Shown: in pieces, positions 1 to 12,558 of the stretch
How the letters are laid out: each line of letters starts with the position of its first letter
Numbering within the stretch: the first letter of the stretch is position 1
DNA from: Chlorocebus sabaeus
Taxonomy: Eukaryota > Chordata > Mammalia > Primates > Cercopithecidae
Length of the DNA stretch: 64,000 bases
Direction of reading: 5' to 3'
Assembly (NCBI RefSeq): GCF_047675955.1
Contig: NW_027327442.1
Coordinates: forward strand, 186,001 to 250,000
The notes under the pieces: generated by a model
What the model was told of the DNA's origin: nothing
Database searches by the model: none
The model's input: only the letters and a program-made list of their open reading frames with translations
Program-made: the position numbers and the translations under genes

Positions 1-54
1 AGAACACAGAGCAGTTTCTAAGAAAGCTTCTTTCCAGTTTTGAGCGGAGGATAT

Positions 55-71
55 TTCCTTTTTCACCATAG
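55..71 (+). promoter_or_regulatory. pJ-alpha (A-type) box, first of about 370
   Basis: The 17 bases fit the published A-type alphoid box TTCCTTTTYCACCRTAG, with T at Y and A at R. In human arrays this site is occupied either by this box (A-type monomers) or by the CENP-B box (B-type monomers). The box recurs at the same place in most monomers read here. A-cassette monomers use the permitted G at R (CACCGTAG). Deviating versions: CACCTTAG (for example near 3,849 and 5,910), TTACACCATAG (near 33,580 and 46,130), TTCGTTTTTCACC (near 11,401 and 12,950) and CCATTTTCACCACAG (in the B cassette). The motif is visible; protein binding is inferred from the family. Confidence 0.8.
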
Positions 72-84
72 CCCTCTAAGGGCT
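70..84. other. Dyad symmetry AGCCCT-CTA-AGGGCT
   Basis: A perfect 6-bp inverted repeat around 3 bases, overlapping the end of the pJ-alpha-like box. The commoner monomer form is AGCCC-TCTAT-GGGCT, with 5-bp arms. In A-cassette monomers the left arm is altered (AGCTG or AGCCG), which weakens the dyad. Short dyads have been proposed to favour cruciform DNA at centromeres without CENP-B boxes. Confidence 0.75.
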
Positions 85-116
85 TCCACATATCCCTTTA
101 CCAATTCCACAAGAAA

Positions 117-133
117 AGCCTTAGCGAAAGGCT
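117..133. other. Dyad symmetry AGCCTT-AGCGA-AAGGCT
   Basis: A perfect 6-bp inverted repeat with a 5-base centre that contains a CpG. It recurs in the great majority of monomers. A frequent variant lengthens the arms to 7 bp around GCG (see the entry at 1,491). Variants with AACGA, AGTGA or AGAGA in the centre keep the arms, which suggests the arms change less than the loop. That is an impression, not a count. Confidence 0.75.
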
Positions 134-1490
134 TCTTGACGGGAAAGATGTAACTCTGTGAGGTCAATTAACAGAACACAGAGCAGTTTCTCAGAAAGCT
201 TCTTTCCAGTTTTGAACGGAAGATACTTCCTTTTTCACCATAGTCCTCTAAGGGCTTCCAAATATCCCTTTGCCAATTCCACAAGAACAGCCTTAGCGAA
301 AGGCTTCTTGAAGGGAAAGATGTAACTCTGTGAGATGAATTAACAGAACACAGAGCAGTTTCTCAGAAAGCTTCTTTCCAGTTTTGAACGGAAGATATTG
401 CTTTTCACCATAGCCCTCTATGGGCTTCCACATATCCCTTTTCCAATTCCACAGGAACAGCCTTAGCGAAAGGCTTCTTGAAGGGAAAGATGTAACTCTG
501 TGAGGTGAATTAACAGAACACAGAGCAGTTTCTCAGAAAGCTTCTTTCCAGTTTTGAACGGAAGATACTTCCTTTTTCACCATAGCCCTCTAAGGGTCTC
601 CAAATATTCCTTTGCCAATTCCACAAGAACAGCCTTAGCGAAAGGCTTCATGAAGGGAAAGATGTAACTCTGTGAGGTGAATTAACAGAACACAGAGCAG
701 TTTCTCAGAAAGCTTCTTTGCAGTTTTGAACGGAAGATATTTACTTTTTCACCATAGCCCTCTATGTTCTTCCAAATATCACTTTCCCAATTCCACAAGA
801 ACAGCCTTAGTGAAAGGCTTCTTGAAGGGAAAGATGTAACTCTGTGAGATGAATTAATAGAACACAGAGCTGTTTCTCAGAAAGCTTCTTCCCAGTTTTG
901 AATGGAAGATATTTCCTTTTTCACCATTGCCCTCTATGGGCTTCCAAATATCACTTTGCCAATTTCACAAGAACAGCCTTAGCGAAAGGTTTCTTGAAGG
1001 GAAAGATGTAACTCTGTGAGATGAATTTAGAGAACACAGAGCAGTTTCTCAGAAAGCTTCTTTCCACTTTTGAACGGAAGATATTTCCTTTTTCACGACA
1101 GCCCTCTATGGGCTTCCACATATCCCTTTACCAATTCCATAATAACAGCCTTAGCGAAAGGCTTCTTGAAGGGAAAGATGTAACTCTGTGAGGTGAATTA
1201 ACAGAACACAGAGCAGTTTCTCAGAAAGCTTCTTTCCAGTTTTGAACCGAAGATAATTCCTTTTTCACCATAGACCTCTATGGGCTTCCAAATATCCCTT
1301 TGCCAATTCCACAAGAACAGTCTTAGCGAAAGGCTTCTTCAAGGGAAAGATGTAACTCTGTGAAATGAATTAACAGAACACAGAGCAGTTTCTCAGAAAG
1401 CTTCTTTCCAGTTTTGAACGGAAGTTATTTCCTTTTTCACCATAGCCCTCTATGGGCTTCCAAATATCCCTTTGCCAATTCCACAAGAAC

Positions 1491-1507
1491 AGCCTTCGCG
1501 GAAGGCT
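1491..1507. other. Extended dyad AGCCTTC-GCG-GAAGGCT
   Basis: A perfect 7-bp inverted repeat around GCG. It is the strengthened form of the second monomer dyad and introduces an extra CpG. Other copies lie at 2,695-2,711 and 4,930-4,946, and many more follow (near 6,996, 10,087, 19,371, 20,059, 35,701 and 59,767). In domain 1 it is usually one step before the CTTCCCAG monomer. It looks like a fixed member of the higher-order unit. Confidence 0.75.
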
Positions 1508-1870
1508 TCTTGAAGGGAAAGATGTAACTCTGTGAGATGAATTAACAGAACACAGAGCAGTTTCTCAGAAAGCTTCTTCCCAGTTTTGAAGGGAAGATAT
1601 TTCCTTTTTCACCATAGCCCTCTATGGGCTTCCACATATCCCTTTACCAATTCCACAAGAACAGCCTTAACGAAAGGCTTCTTGAAGGGAAAGATGTAAC
1701 TCTGTGAGGTCAATTAACAGAACACAGAGCAGTTTCTCAGAAAGCTTCTTTCCAGTTTTGAACGGAAGATAGTTCCTTTTTCACCATAGCCCTCTAAGGG
1801 CTTCCAAATATCCCTTTGCCAATTCCACAGGAACAGCCTTAGCGAAAGGCTTCTTCAAGGGAAAGATGTA

Positions 1871-2100
1871 ACAATGTGACATGAATTTACAGAACACAGA
1901 GCAGTTTCTCAGAAAGCTTCTTTCCAGTTTTGAATGGAAGATATTTCCTTTTTCACCGTAGCTGTCTATGGGCTTTAAATATCACTTTGCCAATTTCACA
2001 AGAACAGCCTTAGCGAAAGGCTTCTTGAACCTAAAGATGTAATTCTGTGAGGTGAATTAACAGAACACAGAGCAGTTTCTCAGAAAGCTTCTTCACAGTT
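1871..2100. repeat. A cassette, first copy
   Basis: The cassette joins parts of three consecutive monomers: a GTGACATGAATTTAC linker, a body with CACCGTAGCTGTCTATGGGCTT then TAAATATCAC, a GAACCTAAAGATGTAATTC block, and a following monomer with CTTCTTCACAG. The body is 171 bp because TTCCAAAT has become TTTAAAT. This copy is atypical in having AACAATGTGAC where most copies have AACCCTGTGAC. All 22 copies in the window keep the parts in the same order. The copy at 27,756 lacks the TTCACAG partner. Confidence 0.8.
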
Positions 2101-3174
2101 TTGAACGGAAGATACTTCCTTTTTCACCATAGCCCTCTATGGGCTTCCAAATATCCCTTTGCCAATTCCACAAGAACAGCCTTAGCGAAAGACTTCTTGA
2201 AGGGAAAGATGTAACTCTGTGAGATGAATTAACAGAACACAGAGCAGTTTCTCAGAAAGCTTCTTTCCAGTTTTTACCGTAAGTTATTTCCTTTTTCACC
2301 ATAGCCCTCTATGGGCTTCCAAATATCCCTTTGCCAATTCCACAAGAACAGCCTTAGCGAAAGATTTCTTGAAGGGAAAGATGTAACTCTGTGAGATGAA
2401 TTAACAGAACACAGAGCAGTTTCTCAGAATGCTTCTTTCCAGTTTTGACCGTAAGTTATTTCCTTTTTCAAAAATAGCCCTCTATGGGCTTCCAAATATC
2501 CCTTTGCCAATTTCACAAGAACACCCTTAGCGAAAGGTTTCTTGAAGGGAAAGATGTAACTCAGTGAGACGAATTAACAGAACACAGATCAGTTTCTCAG
2601 AAAGCTTCTTTCCAGTTTTGAAGGGAAGATATTTCCTTTTTCACCATAGCCCTCTATGGGCTTCCAAATATCCCTTTGCCAATTCCACAAGAACAGCCTT
2701 CGCGGAAGGCTTCTTGAAGGGAAAGATGTAACTCTGTGAGATGAATTAACAGAACACAGAGCAGTTTCTCAGAAAGTTTCTTCCCAGTTTTGAACGGAAG
2801 ATATATCCTTTTTCACCATAGCCCTCTATGGGCTTCCACATATCCCTTTACCAATTCCACAAGAACAGCCTTAACGAAAGGCTTCTTGAAGGGAAAGATG
2901 TAACTCTGTGAGGTCAATTAACAGAACACGGAGCAGTTTCTCAGAAAGCTTCTTTCCAGTTTTGAACGGAAGATACTTCCTTTTTCACCATAGCCCTCTA
3001 AGCGCTTCCAAATATCCCTTTGCCAATTCCACAAGAACAGCCTTAGCGAAAGGCTTCTTGAAGGGAAAGATGTAACCCTGTGACATGAATTTACAGAACA
3101 CAGAGCAGTTTCTCAGAAAGCTTCTTTCCAGTTTTGAATGGAAGATATTTCCTTTTTCACCGTAGCTGTCTATG

Positions 3175-6100
3175 GGCTTTAAATATCACTTTGCCAATTT
3201 CACAAGAACAGCCTTAGCGAAAGGCTTCTTGAACCTAAAGATGTAATTCTGTGAGGTGAATTAACAGAACACAGAGCAGATTCTCAGAAAGCTTCTTCAC
3301 AGTTTTGAATGGAAGATACTTCCTTTTTCACCATAGCCCTCTATGGGCTTCCAAATATCCCTTTGCCAATTCCACAAGAACAGCCTTAGCGAAAGACTTC
3401 TTGAAGCGAAAGATGTAAGTCTGTGAGATGAATTAACAGAACACAGAGCAGTTTCTCAGAAAGCTTCTTTGCAGTTTTGAACGGAAAATATTTCCTTTTT
3501 CACCATAGCCCTGTATGGGCTTCCAAATATCACTTTGCCAATTCCACAAGAACAGCCTTAGCGAACGGCTTCCTGAAGGGAAAGATGTAACTCTGCGAGA
3601 TTAATTAACAGAACACAGAGCAGTTTCTCATAAATCTTCTTTCCAGTTTTGAACGGAAGATATTTCCTTTTTCACCATAGCCATCTATGGGCTTCTAATT
3701 ATCACTTTGCCAATTCCACAAGAACAGCCTTAGCGAAATTCTTCTTGAAGGGAAAGATGTAACTCTGTGAGATGAATTAACAGAACACAGAGCAGTTTCT
3801 CAGAAAGCTTCTTTCCAGTTTTGAACGGAAGATAATTCTTTTTTCACCTTAGCCCTCTATGGGCTTCCAAATATCCCTTTGCCAATTCCTCAAGAACAGC
3901 CTTAGCGAAAAGCTTCTTGAAGGGAAAGATGTAACTCTGTGAGGTGAATTAACAGAACACAGAGCAGTTTCTCAGAAAGCTTCTTTCCAGTATTGAACGG
4001 AAGATATTTCCTTTTTCACCATAGCCCTGTATGGGCTTCCAAATATCGCTTTGCCAATTCCACAAGAACAGCCTTAGCGAAAGGCTTCCTGAAGGGAAAG
4101 ATGTAACTCTGCGAGATTAATTAACAGAACACAGAGCAGTTTCTCATAAATCTTCTTTCCAGTTTTGATCGGAAGTTATTTCCTTTTTCACCATAGACCT
4201 CTATGGGCTTCTAATTATACCTTTGCCAATTCCACAAGAACAGCCTTAGCGAAAGACTTCTTGAAGGGAAAGATGTAACGCTGTGAGATGAATTAACAGA
4301 ACACAGAGCAGTTTCTCAGAAAGCTTCTTTAAAGTTTTGAACGGATGATATTTCCTTTTTCACCATACCCCTCTATGGGCTTCCACATATCCCTTTGCCA
4401 ATTCCACAAGAACAGCCTTAGCGAAAGGCTTCTTGAAGGGCAAGATGTAACTCTGTGAGATGAATTAACAGAACACAGAGCAGTTTCTCAGAAAGCTTCT
4501 TTCCAGTTTTGAACGGAAGATATTTCCTTTTTCAACATAGCCCTCTATGGGCTTCCACATATCCCTTTGCCAATTCCACAAGAACAGCCTTAGCGAAAGG
4601 CTTCTTGAAGGGAAAGATGTAACTCTGTGAGATGAATTAACAGAACACAGAGCAGTTTCTCAGAAAGCTTCTTTGCAGTTTTGAACGGAAGATATTTCCT
4701 TTTTCACCATAGCCCTCTATGGGCTTCCAAATATCACTTTGCCAATTCCACAAGAACAGCTTTAGCGAAAGGCTTCTTGAAGGGAATGATGTAACTCAGT
4801 GAGATGAATTAACAGAACACAGATCAGTTTCTCAGAAAGCTTCTTTCCAGTTTTGAACGGAAGATATTTCCTTTTTCACCATAGCCCTCTATGGGCTTCC
4901 AAATATCCCTTTGCCAATTCCACAAGAACAGCCTTCGCGGAAGGCTTCTTGAAGGGAAAGATGTAACTCTGTGAGATGAATTAACAGAACACAGAGCAGT
5001 TTCTCAGAAAGCTTCTTCCCAGTTTTGAACGGAATATATTTCCTTTTTCACCATAGCCCTCTATGGGCTTCCACATATCCCTTTACCAATTCCACAAGAA
5101 CAGCCTTAACGAAAGGCTTCTTGAAGGGAAAGATGTAACTCTGTGAGGTCAATTAACAGAACACAGAGCAGTCTCTCAGAAAGCTTCTTTCCAGTTTTGA
5201 ATGGAAGATACTTCCTTTTTCACCATAGCCCTCTAAGGGCTTCCAAATATCCCTTTGCCAATTCCACAAGAACAGCCTTAGCGAAAGGCTTCTTGATGGG
5301 AAAGATGTAACCCTGTGACATGAATTTACAGAACACAGAGCAGTTTCTCAGAAAGCTTCTTTCCAGTTTTGAATGGAAGTTATTTCCTTTTTCACCATAG
5401 CCGTCTATGGGCTTTAAATATCACTTTGCCAATTTCACAAGAACAGCCTTAGCGAAAGGCTTCTTGAACCTAAAGATGTAATTCTGTGAGGTGAATTAAC
5501 AGAACACAGAGCAGTTTCTCAGAAAGCTTCTTCACAGTTTTGAACGGAAGATACTTCCTTTTTCACCATAGCCCTCTATGGGCTTCCAAATATCCCTTTG
5601 CCAATTCCACAAGAACAGCCTTAGCGAAAGACTTCTTGAAGGGAAAGATGTAACTCTGTGAGATGAATTAACAGAACACATTGCAGTTTCTCAGAAAGCT
5701 TCTTTGCCGTTTTGAACGGAAGATATTTCCTTTTTCACCATAGCCCTCTATGGGCTTCCAAATATCACTTTGCCAATTCCACAAGAACAGCCTTAGCGAA
5801 AGGCTTCTTGAAGGGAAAGATGTAACTCTGTGAGATGAATTAACAGAACACAGAGCAGTTTCTCAGAAAGCTTCTTTCCAGTTTTGAACGGAAGATATTT
5901 CCTTTTTCACCTTAGCCCTCTATGGGCTTCCAAATATCCCTTTGCCAATTCCTCAAGAACAGCCTTAGCGAAAGGCTTCTTGAAGGGAAAGGTGTAACTC
6001 TGTGAGGTGAATTAACAGAACACAGAGCAGTTTCTCAGAAAGCTTCTTTCCAGTATTGAACGGAAGATATTTCCTTTTTCACCATAGCCCTGTATGGGCT

Positions 6101-7473
6101 TCCAAATATCGCTTTGCCAATTCCACAAGAACAGCCTTAGCGAAAGGCTTCCTGAAGGGAAAGATGTAACTCTGCGAGATTAATTAACAGAACACAGAGC
6201 AGTTTCTCATAAATCTTCTTTCCAGTTTTGAACGGAAGTTATTTCCTTTTTCACCATAGACCTCTATGGGCTTCTAATTATCCCTTTGCCAATTCCACAA
6301 GAACAGCCTTAGCGAAAGACTTCTTGAAGGGAAAGATGTAACGCTGTGAGATGAATTAACAGAACACAGAGCAGTTTCTCAGAAAGCTTCTTTAAAGTTT
6401 TGAACGGATGATATTTCCTTTTTCACCATACCCCTCTATGGGCTTCCACATATCACTTTGCCAATTCCACAAGAACAGCCTTAGCGAAAGGCTTCTTGAA
6501 GGGAAAGATGTAACTCTGTGAGATGAATTAACAGAACACAGAGCAGTTTCTCAGAAAGCTTCTTTCCAGTTTCGAACGGAAGATATTTCCTTTTTCACCA
6601 TAGCCCTCTATGGGCTTCCACATATCCCTTTGCCAATTCCACAAGAACAGCCTTAGCGAAAGGCTTCTTGAAGGGAAAGATGTAACTCTGTGAGATGAAT
6701 TAACAGAACACAGAGCAGTTTCTCAGAAAGCTTCTTTGCAGTTTTGAACGGAAGATATTTCCTTTTTCACCATAGCCCTCTATGGGCTTCCAAATATCAC
6801 TTTGCCAATTCCACAAGAACAGCTTTAGCGAAAGGCTTCTTGAAGGGAAAGATGAAACTCAGTGAGATGAATTAACAGAACACAGATCAGTTTCTCAGAA
6901 AGCTTCTTTCCAGTTTTGAACGGAAGATATTTCCTTTTTCACCATAGCCCTCTATGGGCTTCCAAATATCCCTTTGCCAATTCCACAAGAACAGCCTTCG
7001 CGGAAGGCTTCTTGAAGGGAAAGATGTAACTCTGTGAGATGAATTAACAGAACACAGAGCAGTTTCTCAGAAAGCTTCTTCCCAGTTTTGAACGGAATAT
7101 ATTTCCTTTTTCACCATAGCCCTCTATGGGCTTCCACATATCCCTTTACCAATTCCACAAGAACAGCCTTAACGAAAGGCTTCTTGAAGGGAAAGATGTA
7201 ACTCTGTGAGGTCAATTAACAGAACACAGAGCAGTTTCTCAGAAAGCTTCTTTCCAGTTTTGAACGGAAGATAATTCCTTTTTCACCATAGCCCTCTAAG
7301 GGCTTCCAAATATCCCTTTGCCAATCCCACAAGAACAGCCTTAGCGAAAGGCTTCTTGAAGGGAAAGATGTAACCCTGTGACATGAATTTACAGAACACA
7401 GAGCAGTTTCTCAGAAAGCTTCTTTCCAGTTTTGAATGGAAGATATTTCCTTTTTCACCGTAGCTGTCTATGG
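3175..7473. repeat. Two successive 13- and 12-monomer higher-order units
   Basis: The interval from the A cassette at 3,175 to that at 5,409 is 2,234 bp (13 monomers); from 5,409 to 7,473 it is 2,064 bp (12). Both have the ordered markers TTCACAG, a TTGCAG or TTGCCG unit, a CACCTTAG unit with CTCAAGAAC, AGTATTG, CATAAATC, TTTAAAG with GATGATATT, a CACATATCC unit, TTGCAG with GCTTTAGCG, CAGATCAG with CTTCGCGG, CTTCCCAG with GAATATATT, GGTCAATT, then the next cassette. The first unit has an extra CATAAATC monomer near 3,625. Confidence 0.72.
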
Positions 7474-8423
7474 GCTTTAAATATCACTTTGCCAATTTCA
7501 CAAGAACAGCCTTAGCGAAAGGCTTCTTGAACCTAAAGATGTAATTCTGTGAGGTGAATTAACAGAACACAGAGCAGTTTCTCAGAAAGCTTCTTCACAG
7601 TTTTGAAAGGAAGATACTTCAATTTTCACCATAGCCCTCTATGGGCTTCCAAATATCCCTTTGCCAATTCCACAAGAACAGCCTTAGCGAAAGACTTCTT
7701 GAAGCGAAAGATGTAACTCTGTGAGATGAATTAACAGAACACAGAGCAGTTTCTCAGAAAGCTTCTTTGCAGTTTTGAACGGAAAATATTTCCTTTTTCA
7801 CCATAGCCCTGTATGGGCTTCCAAATATCACTTTGCCAATTCCACAAGAACAGCCTTAGCGAACGGCTTCCTGAAGGGAAAGATGTAACTCTGCGAGATT
7901 AATTAACAGAACACAGAGCAGTTTCTCAGAAAGCTTCTTTCCAGTTTTGAACGGAAGATATTTCCTTTTTCACCATAGCCCTCTATGGGCTTCTAATTAT
8001 CCCTTTGGCAATTCCACAAGAACAGCCTTAGCGAAAGGCTTCTTGAAGGGAAAGATGTAACTCTGTGAGGTCAATTAACAGAACACAGAGCAGTTTCTCA
8101 GAAAGCTTCTTTCCAGTTTTGATCGGAAGATACTTCCTTTTTCACCATAGCCCTCTAAGGGTCTCCAAATATTCCTTTGCCAATTCCACAAGAACAGCCT
8201 TAGCGAAAGGCTTCATGAAGGGAAAGATGTAACTCTGTGAGATGAATTAACAGAACACAGAGCAGTTTCTCAGAAAGCTTCTTTGCAGTTTTGAACGGAA
8301 GATATTTACTTTTTCACCATAGCCCTCTATGTTCTTCCAAATATCACTTTGCCAATTCCACAAGAACAGCCTTAGTGAAAGGATTCTTGAAGGGAAAGAT
8401 GTAACTCTGTGAGATGAATTAAT
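7080..8423. repeat. Linker monomers between block duplications
   Basis: About eight monomers, including the A cassette at 7,473. The monomer at about 7,890-8,060 has the TTAATTAAC linker that elsewhere precedes CATAAATC, but here it continues as the ordinary CAGAAAGC form. That is a probable conversion or exchange. It is followed by a GATCGG monomer with GTCTCC and ATTCC variants, like 590-610. No other feature is visible. Confidence 0.6.
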
Positions 8424-11400
8424 AGAACACAGAGCTGTTTCTCAGAAAGCTTCTTTCCAGTTTTGAATGGAAGATATTTCCTTTTTCACCATTGCCCTCT
8501 ATGGGCTTCCAAATATCACTTTGCCAAATTCACAAGAACAGCCTTAGCGAAAGGCTTCTTGAAGGGAAAGATGTAACTCTGTGAGATGAATTTACAGAAC
8601 ACAGAGCAGTTTCTCAGAAAGCTTCTTTCCACTTTTGAACGGAAGATATTTCCTTTTTCACGAGAGCACTCTATGGGCTTCCACATATCCCTTTACCAAT
8701 TCCATAAGAACAGCCTTAGCGAAAGGCTTCTTGAAGGGAAAGATGTAACTCTGTGAGGTGAATTAACAGAACACAGAGCAGTTTCTCAGAAAGCTTCTTT
8801 CCAGTTTTGAACCGAAGATAATTCCTTTTTCACCATAGCCCTCTATGGGCTTCCAAATATCCCTTTGCCAATTCCACAAGAACAGCCTTAGCGAAAGGCT
8901 TCTTGAAGGGAAAGATGTAACTCTGTGAGATGAATTAACAGAACACAGAGCAGTTTCTCAGAAAGTTTCCTTCCAGTTTTGAACGGAAGTTATTTCCTTT
9001 TTCACCATAGCCCTCTATGGCCTTCCAAATATCCCTTTGCCAATTCCACAAGAACAGACTTCGCGGAAGGCTTCTTGAAGGGAATGATGTAACTCTGTGA
9101 GATGAATTAACAGAACACAGAGCAGTTTCTCAGAAAGCTTCTTTCCAGTTTTGAACCGAAGATATTTCCTTTTTCACCATAGCCCTCTATGGGCTTCCGC
9201 ATATCCCTTTACCAATTCCACAAGAACAGCCTTAACGAAAGGCTTCTTGAAGGGAAAGATGTAACTCCGTGAGGTCAATTAACAGAACATGCAGCAGTTT
9301 CTCAGAAAGCTTCTTTCCAGTTTTGAACGGAAGATACTTCCTTTTTCACCATAGCCCTCTAAGGGCTTCCAAATATCCCTTTGCCAATTCCAAAAGAACA
9401 GCCTTAGCGAAAGGCTTCTTGAAGGGAAAGATGTAACCCTGTGACATGAATTTACAGAACACAGAGCAGTTTCTCAGAAAGCTTCTTTCCAGTTTTGAAT
9501 GGAAGATATTTCCTTTTTCACCGTAGCTGTCTATGGGCTTTAAATATCACTTTGCCAATTTCACAAGAACAGCCTTAGCGAAAGGCTTCTTGAACCTAAA
9601 GATGTAATTCTGTGAGGTGAATTAACAGAACACAGAGCAGTTTCTCAGAAAGCTTCTTCACAGTTTTGAACGGAAGATACTTCCTTTTTCACCATAGCCC
9701 TCTATGGGCTTCCAAATATCCCTTTGCCAATTCCACAAGAACAGCCTTAGCGAAAGACTTCTTGAAGCGAAAGATGTAACTCTGTGAGATGAATTAACAG
9801 AACACAGAGCAGTTTCTCAGAAAGCTTCTTTCCAGTTTTGAACGGAAGTTATTTCCTTTTTCACCATAGCCCTCTATGGGCTTCCAAATATCCCTTTGCC
9901 AATTTCACAAGAACAGCCTTCGCGAAAGGTTTCTTGAAGGGAAAGATGTAACTCAGTGAGATGAATTAACAGAACACAGATCAGTTTCTCAGAAAGCTTC
10001 TTTCCAGTTTTGAACGGAAGATATTTCCTTTTTCACCATAGCCCTCTATGGGCTTCCAAATATACCTTTGCCAATTCCACAAGAACAGCCTTCGCGGAAG
10101 GCTTCTTGAAGGGAAAGATGTAACTCTGTGAGATGAATTAACAGAACACAGAGCAGTTTCTCAGAAAGCTTCTTCCCAGTTTTGAACGAAAGATATTTCC
10201 TTTTTCACCATAGCCCTCTATGGGCTTCCACATATCCCTTTACCAATTCCACAAGAACAGCCTTAACGAAAGGCTTCTTGAAGGGAAAGATGTTACTCTG
10301 TGAGGTCAATTAACAGAACACAGAGCAGTTTCTCAGAAAGCTTCTTTCCAGTTTTGAACGGAAGATACTTACTTTTTCACCATAGCCCTCTAAGGGCTTC
10401 CAAATATCCCTTTGCCAATTCCACAAGAACAGCCTTAGAGAAAGGCTTCTTGAAGGGAAAGATGTAACCCTGTGACATGAATTTACAGAACACAGAGCAG
10501 TTTCTCAGAAAGCTTCTTTCCAGTTTTGAACGGAAGATATTTCCTTTTTCACCGTAGCTGTCTATGGGCTTTAAATATCACTTTGCCAATTTCACAAGAA
10601 CAGCCTTAGCGAAAGGCTTCTTGAACCTAAAGATGTAATTCTGTGAGGTGAATTAACAGAACACAGAGCAGTTTCTCAGAAAGCTTCTTCACAGTTTTGA
10701 ACGGAAGATACATCCTTTTTCACCATAGCCCTCTATGGGCTTCCAAATATCCCTTTGCCAATTCCACAAGAACAGCCTTAGCGAAAGACTTCTTGAAGCG
10801 AAAGATGTAACTCTGTGAGATGAATTAACAGAACACAGAGCAGTTTCTCAGAAAGCTTCTTTGCAGTTTTGAACGGAAAATATTTCCTTTTTCACCATAG
10901 CCCTGTTTGGGGTTCCAAATATCACTTTGCCAATTCCACAAGAACAGCCTTAGCGAACGGCTTCCTGAAGGGAAAGATGTAACTCTGCGAGATTAATTAA
11001 CAGAACACAGAGCAGTTTCTCATAAATCTTCTTTCCAGTTTTGAACGGAAGATATTTCCTTTTTCACCATAGCCCTCTATGGGCTTCTAATTAGCCCTTT
11101 GCCAATTCCACAAGAACAGCCTTAGTGAAAGACTTCTTGAAGGGAAAGATGTAACTCTGTGAGATGAATTAACAGAACACAGAGCAGTTTCTCAGAAAGC
11201 TTCTTTAAAGTTTTAAACGGAAGATATTTCCTTTTTCACCATACCCCTCTATGGGCTTCCACATATCCCTTTGCCAATTCCACAAGAACAGCCTTAGCGA
11301 ACGGCTTCTTGTAGGGAAAGATGTAACTCTGTGAGATGAATTAACAGAACACAGAGCAGTTTCTCAGAAAGCTTCTTTCCAGTTTTGAACGGAAGATATT

Positions 11401-12558
11401 TCGTTTTTCACCATAGCCCTCTATGGGCTTCCACATATCCCTTTGCCAATTCCACAAGAACAGCCTTAGCGAAAGGTTTCTTGAAGGGAAAGATGTAACT
11501 CAGTGAGATGAATTAACAGAACACAGATCAGTTTCTCAGAAAGCTTCTTTCCAGTTTTGAACGGAAGATATTTCCTTTTTCACCATAGCCCTCTATGGGC
11601 TTCCAAATATCCCTTTGCCAATTCCACAAGAACAGGCTTCGCGGAAGGCTTCTTGAAGGGAAAGATGTAACTCTGTGAGATGAATTAACAGAACACAGAG
11701 CAGTTTCTCAGAAAGCTTCTTCCCAGTTTTGAACGGAAGATATTTCCTTTTTCACCATAGCCCTCTATGGGCTTCCACATATCCCTTTACCAATTCCACA
11801 AGAACAGCCTTAACGAAAGGCTTCTTGAAGGGAAAGATGTAACTCTGTGAGGTCAATTAACAGAACACGGAGCAGTTTCTCAGAAAGCTTCTTTCCAGTT
11901 TTGAACGGAAGATACTTCCTTTTTCACCATAGCCCTCTAAGGGCTTCCAAATATCCCTTTGCCAATTCCACAAGAACAGCCTTAGCGAAAGGCTTCTTGA
12001 AGGGAAAGATGTAACCCTGTGACATGAATTTACAGAACACAGAGCAGTTTCTCAGAAAGCTTCTTTCCAGTTTTGAATGGAAGATATTTCCTTTTTCACC
12101 GTAGCTGTCTATGGGCTTTAAATATCACTTTGCCAATTTCACAAGAACAGCCTTAGCGAAAGGCTTCTTGAACCTAAAGATGTAATTCTGTGAGGTGAAT
12201 TAACAGAACACAGAGCAGTTTCTCAGAAAGCTTCTTCACAGTTTTGAACGGAAGATACTTCCTTTTTCACCATAGCCCTCTATGGGCTTCCAAATATCCC
12301 TTTGCCAATTCCACAAGAACAGCCTTAGCGAAAGACTTCTTGAAGCGAAAGATGTAACTCTGTGAGATGAATTAACAGAACACAGAGCAGTTTCTCAGAA
12401 AGATTCTTTGCAGTTTTGAACGGAAAATATTTCCTTTTTCACCATAGCCCTGTATGGGCTTCCAAATATCACTTTGCCAATTCCACAAGAACAGCCTTAG
12501 CGAACGGCTTCCTGAAGGGAAAGATGTAACTCTGCGAGATTAATTAACAGAACACAGA
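8424..12558. repeat. 24-monomer block, left copy of a recent duplication
   Basis: About 4,135 bp match 14,095-18,229 at a constant offset of 5,671 bp (33 monomers). I checked it at GCTGTTT (8,434/14,105) and at the A cassettes 9,536/15,207, 10,567/16,238 and 12,114/17,785. Other shared rarities are ACATGCAGCAG near 9,287 and CCTGTTTGGGG near 10,902. I noticed only about seven single-base differences, so the copies are far closer to each other than neighbouring monomers are. No indel was needed. Confidence 0.85.

Larger units (their letters stand above)
24..195 (-). repeat. Representative 172-bp alphoid monomer (HindIII to HindIII)
   Basis: This is the first complete unit measured from AAGCTT at 24 to the next at 196. 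On the plus strand it holds, in order: the HindIII core, a CAGTTTTGA block, the pJ-alpha-like box at 55-71, a dyad at 70-84, an ATATCC/CAATTCC stretch, a second dyad at 117-133, a GGGAAAGATGTAACTCTG block, and the ATTAACAGAACACAGAGCAG linker. The same order holds in the other units. It differs from the common form by TTCTAAG for TTCTCAG near 18, GAGCGG for GAACGG near 42, AAGAAAAGCC at 111, and GACGGG for GAAGGG. Confidence 0.93.
1..630. repeat. Left-edge monomers resembling the 44.2-44.9 kb segment
   Basis: Four monomers with few diagnostic variants. AAGAAAAGCC at 111 recurs at 44,287, and the ACAGGAAC variant at 451 recurs at 44,800. These give offsets of 44,176 and 44,349, differing by one monomer. 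The third unit is 170 bp through loss of 2 bp in the box region near 397-405 (GATATTGCTTTTCACC). I see nothing other than satellite here. Confidence 0.6.
629..7070. repeat. Large block duplicated at 18.68-24.95 kb (left copy)
   Basis: Rare variants pair with the right copy in the same order. The offset is 18,049 at the CTTCATGAAG monomer (646), 17,877 at the TAGACCTC monomer (1,271), 17,362 at the AAAAATAGCC monomer (about 2,469), 16,845 at the AACGCTG monomer (4,277), then 17,876-17,877 from AATGATG (4,785) to the TTTCGAAC monomer (about 6,570). These equal 105, 104, 101, 98 and 104 monomers, so the copies differ only by whole-monomer steps. This copy carries the A cassette at 1,971, which the right copy lacks. 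Confidence 0.78.

Noticed and set aside
1491..1507. CTTCGCGGAAGGCTTCT as a CENP-B box
   Set aside because: It has TTCG and the central A in the right places, but CTTC stands where CGGG is required, and it is not at the position of the box in the monomer.
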